Shown here piece after piece: positions 8,366 to 13,832 of a stretch of 13,832 nucleotides of DNA. The DNA comes from Gemmatimonas sp. UBA2094 (GTDB taxonomy: Bacteria > Gemmatimonadota > Gemmatimonadetes > Gemmatimonadales > Gemmatimonadaceae). The position numbers and the translations under genes were made by a program. The stretch is taken from NCBI GenBank assembly GCA_002331565.1, contig DCZC01000020.1, positions 1 to 13,832 on the forward strand, in the 5' to 3' direction. Positions within the stretch are counted from its first letter, which is position 1. Each line of letters starts with the position of its first letter. Under the pieces are notes generated by a model. That model saw only the letters and a list, made by a program, of their open reading frames with translations. It made no database searches and was not told the origin of the DNA.

Positions 8366-8666
8366 AGCCCGGAAAGATAACCGCGCAGCCCGCCTACGGC
8401 GCCCCGACAACGTCGTGCGCGTGCCATGTCCCGCCCTTTGGGAGAGGTGGTGCCCCCCCCGGCGAGGAGGCCGTGGCTTGGCGTATCTCCTTTGCCTGGG
8501 ATAAGTTGACGGATCCTCTCGAGCGGGGGCGACTGCCACGGACCGTAGCCGTGCGTCCTCGTGCCGGACATGCCGCCCGTCGTGCGTGCTCGCAGCCGTC
8601 GCTCGTGTCCTTCTGCTGTCCTGCCCGATGATTGCCGCTACTCCTGCCGCTGCCGCCGCCGATGCC
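8366..8666. promoter_or_regulatory. Divergent valS/thrS intergenic region
   Basis: This 301-bp region must hold the promoters of two divergent synthetase genes. For thrS, a weak sigma70-like pair is TTGGCG (8478-8483) and TAAGTT (8502-8507) with an 18-bp spacer, and TTGACG at 8506-8511 has no good -10 partner. For valS, a TATCTT hexamer lies on the minus strand at 8379-8374. A run of eight C residues (8453-8460) is followed by AGGAGG at 8465-8470, which does not precede either start at usable distance. A 52-codon frame from GTG 8473 ends at TGA 8629-8631 and is probably chance. I see no T-box, tRNA-like or riboswitch structure. The promoter assignments are tentative. Confidence 0.4.
8374..8379 (-). 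promoter_or_regulatory. valS: Candidate -10 element of valS (possible leaderless start)
   Basis: On the minus strand, TATCTT (a TANNNT hexamer) is followed by only 8 nt before the valS ATG. If it is the -10 element, transcription would begin at or beside the start codon, giving a leaderless mRNA. No good -35 sequence is seen 16-18 bp further upstream. Confidence 0.3.
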
Positions 8667-10616
8667 ATGATCGTGCTCACCCTCCCCGATGGCTCCACCC
8701 GGGAGGTGCCGGCGGGAACCCTCGCGCGCGACGTGGTGGCCACCATCGGGGCGCGCCTGTTGCAGGCGTCGCTCGCAGTCGCCGTGGACGGCGAGGTTCA
8801 GGACCTCATGACGCCGCTGCGGACGTCGGGCGCCTTCGTGGTGATCACCGACAAGGATCCGCGCGCGCTGGCCGTGCTGCGGCATTCGGGGGCGCACATC
8901 CTCGCGACCGCCGTGCGCCGCCTCCGCCCCGATGCCAAGATCGGGTTCGGCCCCGCCATCGACGACGGCTTCTACTACGACTTCGAAGTCGAAAAGCCGT
9001 TCACGCCCGAAGACCTCGCGGCGTTCGAAGCCGAGATGAAAAAGGTGGTGGCCGAGAAGTATCCGTTCGTGCGGGCCGAGGTAAATGTCGAGGAGGCGAA
9101 GCGGCTCTTCGCCGACGACCCGCTCAAGCTCGAGCGCCTCGCCGACTTCGACGGCACCGACGAAATCATCAGCACGTACACGGACGGCCCCTTCATCGAC
9201 TTGTGCCGCGGCCCGCACGTGCCCGACACGTCGCACCTCAAGCACTTCAAGCTGCTGCACACGGCCGGCGCCTACTGGCGCGGCGACGTGAAGCGGCAGA
9301 TGCTGCAGCGTATCTACGCCACGGCCTTCTTCAAGAAGGACGAGCTCGACACGCACCTGCACAACCTGGAAGAGGCGAAGAAGCGCGACCACCGCGTGCT
9401 CGGCAAGTCACTCGGCCTCTTTCAGCTCTTTCCGCAGGCGCCCGGCGCCGCGTTCTGGACCCCCAAGGGCACCACGCTCTACAACACGCTCGAGGGCTTC
9501 GTGCGTGAGCGGCAGCAGGAGGCGTTTCAGGAGATCAAGACGCCGCTGCTCTACAACAAGAAGTTGTGGGAGCAGTCGGGGCACTGGGGCAAGTACAAGG
9601 AGAACATGTTCCTCGTGCTCGACAACGAGACGGGGGAGCACGACATGTCGCTCAAGCCCATGAACTGCCCGTCGCACCACGTGCTGTTCGCGAGCGAGAA
9701 GCACTCGTATCGCGAGCTGCCGGTGCGCTTCGTGACGTTCGACGTGCTGCACCGCAACGAGCTGTCGGGCGCCTTGTCGGGGCTCACGCGCGTGCGCCAG
9801 TTCTCGCAGGATGACTGCCACGTGTACCTGCGTGAAGACCAGATCGAAAGCGAGGTGAAGTTCCTCATGGACTTCATCCTCGGCTATTACGACACGTTCG
9901 GCCTCACGGCGACACTCAAGTTCGCCACGCGTCCGGAGCAGCGTATCGGCAGCGACGAGCTGTGGGATCGCGCCGAGGCGGCGCTACGCGCTGCGCTCGA
10001 CGGCACCGGGCGCCCGTACGAGATGAAGGAAGGGGACGGCGCGTTCTATGGTCCCAAGATCGATTTCGACGTGACCGACAGCATCGGCCGCGCGTGGCAG
10101 CTGGGCACCATCCAGCTCGACTATAACGCGCCGGAACGATTCGATCTCACGTACACCGGCGAGGACAACGCGCCGCACCGGCCGGTAGTCATTCACCGCG
10201 CCGTGAGCGGGTCCTTCGAACGCTTCATCGCCATTCTCATCGAGCACTTCGGCGGGGCGTTCCCGGTGTGGCTGGCCCCCGAGCAGGTACGTGTCATTCC
10301 CATCGCCATCGACTACAACGAGCACGCGCAGGCGCTTGTCGCTCGCATGAAGGCGCTTGGCATCCGGGCCACGCTCGACGCGCGCAACGAGACGCTCAAC
10401 TACCGCGTCCGCGAGGGCGAAGTGGAGAAGGTGCCGTACATGTGCGTGATCGGGCGCCGGGAGGCCGAGGAGCACACGGTCGCACTGCGCACGCGCGGCG
10501 CCGGCAAGAAGCAGGAAGTGCTCACCCAAGAGGCGTTTCTCGAGCGGCTGCTCGACGAGGTGCGCACGCGGGCGCTCGCTCCGCAGCCCGAGCAGGCCGC
10601 GGAGGCGGAAGCCTGA
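8667..10616 (+). CDS. thrS: Threonyl-tRNA synthetase
   Basis: ThrRS charges tRNA(Thr), and the domain order is complete in 649 residues. It has an N-terminal TGS domain (MIVLTLPDGSTREVPAG). The editing domain carries H73 and H77 in HSGAHILATAV, and C180 and H184 in DLCRGPHV. The class II catalytic core has Zn ligands C334 in MNCPSHH, H385 in DDCHVY and H510 in IHRAVSGS, with HRNELSGALSGLTRVRQF and FYGPKIDFDV. The C-terminal anticodon-binding domain begins around VWLAPEQVRVIPI. The start at 8667 is chosen because it aligns the first residues with E. coli ThrS and gives nearly the same catalytic residue numbers. In-frame alternatives at 8628 (ATG) and 8586 (GTG) would add an Ala-rich extension. 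No Shine-Dalgarno precedes any of these starts. Confidence 0.97.
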   Translation: MIVLTLPDGSTREVPAGTLARDVVATIGARLLQASLAVAVDGEVQDLMTPLRTSGAFVVITDKDPRALAVLRHSGAHILATAVRRLRPDAKIGFGPAIDDGFYYDFEVEKPFTPEDLAAFEAEMKKVVAEKYPFVRAEVNVEEAKRLFADDPLKLERLADFDGTDEIISTYTDGPFIDLCRGPHVPDTSHLKHFKLLHTAGAYWRGDVKRQMLQRIYATAFFKKDELDTHLHNLEEAKKRDHRVLGKSLGLFQLFPQAPGAAFWTPKGTTLYNTLEGFVRERQQEAFQEIKTPLLYNKKLWEQSGHWGKYKENMFLVLDNETGEHDMSLKPMNCPSHHVLFASEKHSYRELPVRFVTFDVLHRNELSGALSGLTRVRQFSQDDCHVYLREDQIESEVKFLMDFILGYYDTFGLTATLKFATRPEQRIGSDELWDRAEAALRAALDGTGRPYEMKEGDGAFYGPKIDFDVTDSIGRAWQLGTIQLDYNAPERFDLTYTGEDNAPHRPVVIHRAVSGSFERFIAILIEHFGGAFPVWLAPEQVRVIPIAIDYNEHAQALVARMKALGIRATLDARNETLNYRVREGEVEKVPYMCVIGRREAEEHTVALRTRGAGKKQEVLTQEAFLERLLDEVRTRALAPQPEQAAEAEA

Positions 10617-10653
10617 CGCCGGAGGCGCCGCTCGATCGGTGCTAGCTGTCGCC

Positions 10654-10685
10654 GGTCGGACTCGTCGAGGTCGACCAGTCCGGTC
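10654..10685. terminator. Hairpin between convergent thrS and plug-protein genes
   Basis: The stem is formed by GGTCGGACT (10654-10662) and AGTCCGGTC (10677-10685): nine pairs with two G-T wobbles. A C-C mismatch follows, then GTCG/CGAC (10664-10667 with 10672-10675) closing an AGGT loop. It lies 38 bp after the thrS stop and 42 bp after the opposing gene's stop. No T-run follows on either strand, so it could act as a transcript-end barrier or a processed 3' end rather than a classical intrinsic terminator. The rest of the 10617-10727 gap shows nothing else. Confidence 0.5.
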
Positions 10686-10727
10686 TGTGGATGTCGCGAA
10701 CCTGGCAGTACGGCGTCTCCACTGCCA

Positions 10728-12230
10728 TCACCGCTCGTTGGGCCGCCGCCGTTGCCCCGTCCAGATCACGATGCTGCCGCATCCGTTCCGGCTCGCGAAC
10801 TGCGGCGGCGTGCTGCCGGTGCGGCTGTACACCTCCACGCCGCGCACTTCTGCCGATGCAACGAGGTTGTCGAGCTGTCCGTCGGGCACCGGTGTGAACA
10901 TCCCGTTGAGATAGATCGCCGGTGCGCAGGTGCCGGTGCCTGCGTTGCCGCGCATCAGCACGCGGTCACGCCCGTTGCCGCCACCCGGCACCACCGTCAC
11001 GCCCGGTGTGCCACGCATGATGTCCGAGACGAACAGGGCGTTGCGTTTTTCGAGCTGCGCGTCGTCCATGAAGTAGCCGCCGCCCTGCTTCTTGCGCGCT
11101 TCGAAGTCGGCCATTTCGCGCGTCCAGCGATCGGCGGCCACCTTCACGGTGTCGAGCCGCGGCGCCAACCCCGCCATGTCGATCGCCGCCATCGTCTCCA
11201 CGCCATCGAGGAAGTCCACCGCCACGCGCTTCGGCTCGAAGCCCACGGCACGCGCTTCCACCATCCACGACCCGCCCGGCAGCGAATCGAAGGTGAACAG
11301 CCCCCCCCCGGTGCTCGTGCCTTCGGTGCCGGTGCCGGGCACCGTGACGCGCGCGCCGACCAGTGGCTGGCCGACGCTGTCCCGCACAATGCCGCGGACG
11401 CGCCCCGTCCCGCGGAGCAGGGTCTGCGGACGCTCGGTGGGGCTCGTGGGTGCCTTCGCGATGCGGACCGGCGTCGCAATGACGAGGTCACGCACCAGTA
11501 ACCCGCTTCGTGGTACGGGCAACTCGATCACGCCGCTCGAGTCCTTGCCCGCATAGGCCCGCGTGGTGATGGTCGCCTCGGGGGGGACGCCGCACAGCAC
11601 GAACGCGCCGTTGGGTTTGGCGTCGGCGAACCGGCTGGGAAAGCGGCGCGACACCCCGCCACCCTGACTGACGATCGTTTCCGGGTACTGCACGCGCACG
11701 CGCGCGCCCCCCTCGAGCGGCGTGCCACGCGACGTGCGCACGAGCCCCATGAACGCGCCGCGGTCCATGCCGTCGCCGGCCGTGCCACACGCGGCGCGCA
11801 GCATCGTCGCCACCGATGGCAGGCCCAGCGACACGGATACGTCCCCGCTCCCTTCGATGTTCACCTGGATCACACGACTCTCGAGCCCTAGGCGGTCGAG
11901 CTGCTCGTGAATCACGCCCACGAGATAGCTGCCGACACGCATCGAGTCGAGCAGGAACTGTCCCGCCGAGTCCGTCTGCACCGTGCGCACGTCGGCAGGA
12001 TTGTCGGTCGCCACCCACTGCACCGCCGCATTGATCAGCGGGGCCGTCGCCACGCTATCGAACACCTCGCCGGTCACGCGCGCGAGTGGAATCTTGAGTG
12101 GTGCCGCCGCCTTCGGGGCAGGCACGGTGGCCGGTTTCGGGGCCGGAGCCGGCCGGCGTGGCGGCTGACGGGTCTGGGCTCCGGCAACCACCGGGAACAG
12201 CAACGCAGGAAGCAGGCGGAATTGACGCAT
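10728..12230 (-). CDS. Exported carboxypeptidase-regulatory-like / TonB-plug protein without a barrel
   Basis: This 500-residue protein has a signal peptide (MRQFRLLPALLFPVVAGA, cleavage near A18) and then a Pro/Ala/Lys-rich linker (20-48). Three carboxypeptidase-regulatory-like modules follow. They lie at about 50-140 (TDSAGQFLLDSMRVGSYLV), 150-270 (PNGAFVLCGVPPEATITTRA) and 277-365 (GQPLVGARVTVPG, FTFDSLPGGSWMVEARAVGF). The C-terminal ~110 residues resemble a TonB-dependent receptor plug (SDIMRGTPGVTVVPGG, VLMRGNAG, APAIYLNGMF, VRGVEVYSR). The protein stops there, so the usual 22-strand outer-membrane barrel is absent. It has exactly four cysteines (C148, C213, C435, C484), which could form two disulfides. 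The ATG start fits the signal peptide; GCAGGG just before it is only a weak ribosome site. The transport or adaptor role is unknown. Confidence 0.8.
   Translation of the reverse strand: MRQFRLLPALLFPVVAGAQTRQPPRRPAPAPKPATVPAPKAAAPLKIPLARVTGEVFDSVATAPLINAAVQWVATDNPADVRTVQTDSAGQFLLDSMRVGSYLVGVIHEQLDRLGLESRVIQVNIEGSGDVSVSLGLPSVATMLRAACGTAGDGMDRGAFMGLVRTSRGTPLEGGARVRVQYPETIVSQGGGVSRRFPSRFADAKPNGAFVLCGVPPEATITTRAYAGKDSSGVIELPVPRSGLLVRDLVIATPVRIAKAPTSPTERPQTLLRGTGRVRGIVRDSVGQPLVGARVTVPGTGTEGTSTGGGLFTFDSLPGGSWMVEARAVGFEPKRVAVDFLDGVETMAAIDMAGLAPRLDTVKVAADRWTREMADFEARKKQGGGYFMDDAQLEKRNALFVSDIMRGTPGVTVVPGGGNGRDRVLMRGNAGTGTCAPAIYLNGMFTPVPDGQLDNLVASAEVRGVEVYSRTGSTPPQFASRNGCGSIVIWTGQRRRPNER
11301..11309 (-). 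repeat. G9 homopolymer inside the plug-protein gene
   Basis: Nine C residues on the + strand read as GGG GGG GGG (three glycines) on the coding strand, in the third regulatory-like module upstream of the plug. Tracts of this length can slip during replication, and a +1 or -1 change would cut off the plug domain. A C7 tract (coding strand, 11586-11580) lies earlier in the same gene. Confidence 0.6.
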
Positions 12231-12398
12231 CCCTGCAACTTCAAGGCACGGCCCTCACGCGTCCAGTGGGGCGTCGGTGACTGGCACCCGGTGGTCACTG
12301 GGGTGGGTCGTGTTTTCAGTAAAACACCGCCGCGGGAGCGCGCTGGTTAGCTTTGTGGGGCTCCACTCCCCTGCGCCACCTACCCGATTTCCTCACCT
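12231..12398. promoter_or_regulatory. Divergent intergenic region, plug protein / thiolase
   Basis: This 168-bp gap drives two divergent genes. It contains a GTGAC-N12-GTCAC dyad (12277-12298) and a separate AT-rich palindrome (12310-12327, listed on its own). For the thiolase, TAGCTT (12348-12353) could be a -10 hexamer, but no convincing -35 is seen at the right spacing. GGGG (12357-12360) and a nearby CCCC could form a small hairpin in the leader. The sequence directly before the thiolase ATG is pyrimidine-rich and lacks a Shine-Dalgarno. Confidence 0.4.
12310..12327. promoter_or_regulatory. AT-rich palindrome, candidate operator
   Basis: GTGTTTT-CAGT-AAAACAC is a perfect 7-bp inverted repeat around a 4-bp centre. 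It stands out from the GC-rich surroundings and lies 71 bp before the thiolase start and 79 bp before the opposing start. A dimeric repressor site is the simplest reading. A transcript hairpin is the alternative. No regulator gene is in the window. Confidence 0.45.
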
Positions 12399-13607
12399 AT
12401 GTCCGACCTTTCCCGCCAGCCCGTCATCGTCGGTGCCGCGCGCACCCCGATCGGCCGATATCTCGGGGGGCTCGCCTCCCTGTCGGCGCCCGAGTTGGGC
12501 GCCATCGCCATTCGCGCCGCACTCGAGCGGAGCGGGGTGAGTCCCGCGCAGGTGCAGGAAGTGATCATGGGGCACGTGCTGCAGGGAGGCACAGGCCAGG
12601 CGCCCGCGCGACAGGCCATGCTCAAGGCCGGCGTCCCCAGCACGGCCTCCGCCCTCACCGTCAACAAGGTGTGCGGCTCCGGTCTCAAGGCGGTGATGCT
12701 TGCCGCGCAGGCCATCAAGGCCGGTGATGCGCAGGTGATCGTGGCCGGTGGCCAGGAAAGCATGAGCAATGCGCCGCATTACGTGTACGGCATGCGCAGC
12801 GGTGTGAAAATCGGTGACCAGACCATGGTCGACGGCATGATCAGGGATGGCCTCTGGTGCGGTACGTGCAACGTGCACATGGGATCACACGCCGAGTACA
12901 CCGCTACGAAGGCGGGGGTACCCCGCGACGAGCAGGATGCCTTTGCAGCAGCGTCGCACGCCAAGGCGGTGGCGGCGCAACAGGCCGGGAAGTTCACGGC
13001 CGAAATCGTGCCGGTGGAGATTCCGGGCAAGAAGGGGCCCACGATCATCGCCATGGACGAAAGTCCGCGTGCCGACACCACCGCCGAGTCGCTCGCCAAG
13101 CTGCGCCCCGCGTTTCCGGGCAAGGGTGATGCGAGTACGCTCAGCGTGACCGCCGGCAACGCGTCGAGCCTCAACGACGGCGCGGCCGCCGTGGTGGTGA
13201 CGAGTGAAGCGTACGCGCGCGAACACGGGCTCACGATCCTTGCCCGCATCACGGGCTACGCCACCGGCGCCGGTGACCCGCAGGAGCTGTTCTTTGCGCC
13301 CATCACGGCGGTGAAGAACCTCATGGCCAAGAGCGGCACGAGCATTGGCGACTACGACCTCATCGAGGCCAACGAGGCGTTCGCGAGTCAGGCGCTCGCC
13401 GACGGTCGCGGGCTCGGCTGGGACGAGGCCCGGGTCAACGTGCATGGCGGCGCCATCGCCCTTGGTCACCCCATCGGTGCGAGCGGCACGCGCGTGCTCG
13501 TCACGCTCCTGCACGCCCTCGTCGACCGTGATCTGCGCACGGGCGTGGCGACGCTGTGTCTGGGTGGCGGCGACGCCGTGGCGCTGTCGGTGGAACGCGT
13601 TTCCTGA
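12399..13607 (+). CDS. atoB: Thiolase, acetyl-CoA C-acetyltransferase type
   Basis: This is a full-length thiolase (402 residues) that condenses two acetyl-CoA to acetoacetyl-CoA or runs the reverse cleavage. The acyl-accepting C92 lies in NKVCGSGLKAV. N, H and C catalytic motifs follow: EANEAFASQALA, GGAIALGHPIGASG with H357, and C387 in TLCLGGGDAVAL. The N-terminus IVGAARTPIGRYLGGL and SVTAGNASSLNDGAAAVVV are family-typical. The last Cys motif has Asp where Gln is more common (CIGGGQG). The motif MGSHAEYTA has His where MGxTAE usually has Thr. The gene symbol is provisional, because a degradative 3-ketoacyl-CoA thiolase cannot be separated with certainty from sequence alone. The gene is preceded by a palindrome-bearing promoter region and followed at once by a membrane-protein frame. 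Confidence 0.93.
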   Translation: MSDLSRQPVIVGAARTPIGRYLGGLASLSAPELGAIAIRAALERSGVSPAQVQEVIMGHVLQGGTGQAPARQAMLKAGVPSTASALTVNKVCGSGLKAVMLAAQAIKAGDAQVIVAGGQESMSNAPHYVYGMRSGVKIGDQTMVDGMIRDGLWCGTCNVHMGSHAEYTATKAGVPRDEQDAFAAASHAKAVAAQQAGKFTAEIVPVEIPGKKGPTIIAMDESPRADTTAESLAKLRPAFPGKGDASTLSVTAGNASSLNDGAAAVVVTSEAYAREHGLTILARITGYATGAGDPQELFFAPITAVKNLMAKSGTSIGDYDLIEANEAFASQALADGRGLGWDEARVNVHGGAIALGHPIGASGTRVLVTLLHALVDRDLRTGVATLCLGGGDAVALSVERVS

Positions 13608-13832
13608 CCACGCACCTGACCACCGCGGCCCGCCTGCTGTGGCCCCTCGGCGCCTTTGGCGTGGCGTGGATTCTCGCGCAGGGCATCTTCGAATCGCTGA
13701 CGGCTCCGCTGTTCGGTGTGCTCTCGCGAGCGGTGGGCGAGCCGGTGCCCATGTATCCGTTCAGCATGCTCGTGGGCGTGCTGGCCGGGTGTTGGGCCGG
13801 TTTCCGGTTCATGGACGAGGTGCCCTGGTCGG
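13604..13832 (+). CDS. Hydrophobic membrane protein, N-terminal part (3' partial)
   Basis: An open frame runs off the window end with at least two membrane-like segments: LLWPLGAFGVAWILAQGIF, then a second from about FSMLVGVLAGCWAGF to the edge, followed by RFMDEVPWS. The start is uncertain. No ATG, GTG or TTG occurs close to the thiolase stop in this frame. CTG at 13604-13606 would overlap the thiolase TGA as CTGA, like the NTGA junctions elsewhere in the window. GTG at 13556 (inside the thiolase gene) and GTG at 13661 (within the first membrane segment) are less attractive. The spacing of segments and the charged turn recall the N-terminus of CPBP-type intramembrane proteases, but this is only a guess; the diagnostic residues would lie outside the window. 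Confidence 0.5.
   Translation, partial: MTTHLTTAARLLWPLGAFGVAWILAQGIFESLTAPLFGVLSRAVGEPVPMYPFSMLVGVLAGCWAGFRFMDEVPWS

Noticed and set aside
6200..8380. A 726-codon open frame on the + strand opposite valS
   Set aside because: It lies antisense to an unmistakable valS, is rich in Arg, His, Ala and Val, and has no recognisable motif. Long antisense frames are expected in GC-rich coding DNA.
8366..8666. T-box or ThrRS autoregulatory operator upstream of thrS
   Set aside because: No T-box consensus, specifier loop or tRNA-like anticodon arm could be recognised in this leader.
8366..8746. N-terminal extension of valS by 127 codons
   Set aside because: The extension is Arg/Ala/Gly-rich, unlike any ValRS, and would overlap thrS on the other strand; MTAPHADL fits the family start.
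11580..11586. G7 run on the + strand inside the plug-protein gene
   Set aside because: It is shorter than typical slipping tracts and simply encodes Pro-Pro in a GVPPE turn; not listed as a separate finding.
13501..13812. A 103-codon minus-strand frame at the right edge
   Set aside because: It is antisense to the thiolase C-terminus and to a hydrophobic + strand frame, and is Arg/Pro-rich with no motif.
1..13832. Mobile element, CRISPR array, toxin-antitoxin or defence island
   Set aside because: No transposase or integrase motifs, direct-repeat arrays, att-like repeats or small paired genes were seen; gene content is core metabolism plus envelope proteins.

Overview
The window is high-GC DNA, roughly two-thirds G+C by eye, and densely packed with genes that look chromosomal and vertically inherited. 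It holds two aminoacyl-tRNA synthetases, two late purine-biosynthesis enzymes, a GmhB-type phosphatase and a thiolase, plus several envelope or exported proteins. A lipoprotein with an SbsA/Big_5-type Ig-like domain, together with a secreted protein joining carboxypeptidase-regulatory-like modules to a TonB-receptor plug, suggests a diderm of the Gemmatimonadota/Bacteroidota type. The base composition favours Gemmatimonadota. This placement is an inference from protein style only; there is no rRNA in the window. I see no mobile element, CRISPR array, tRNA or rRNA gene.

Layout. A 5'-truncated, apparently Tat-exported class V aminotransferase (+ strand, ends 1251) meets purH (- strand, ends 1252) with no spacer. 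A minus-strand block then runs from 8365 down to 1252 in the order valS, Ig-like lipoprotein, gmhB, purN, purH. The first three genes overlap by 4 nt (GTGA, then TTGA), purN follows after 6 nt and purH after about 87 nt, so this looks like one translationally coupled operon. A 301-bp divergent intergenic region separates valS from thrS (+ strand, 8667-10616).

thrS converges on a minus-strand exported carboxypeptidase-regulatory/TonB-plug protein (10728-12230). A strong hairpin in the gap is a candidate two-way terminator. A 168-bp divergent gap containing an AT-rich palindrome separates that gene from a thiolase (+ strand, 12399-13607). The start of a hydrophobic membrane protein, possibly using a CTG start that overlaps the thiolase stop, runs off the right end.

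How the genes fit together. PurN and PurH are the two enzymes of de novo purine synthesis that use 10-formyl-tetrahydrofolate, so their pairing is coherent. ValRS and ThrRS supply translation. GmhB points to LPS-core heptose synthesis, and with the lipoprotein and the plug protein it gives the region an envelope theme. I do not find a clearly new defence or mobile system. The features most worth a second look are the barrel-less plug protein with its G9 tract, the Ig-like lipoprotein with a charged insertion wired into the valS-purine operon, the Tat-type PLP enzyme, and the general lack of Shine-Dalgarno motifs before the starts.
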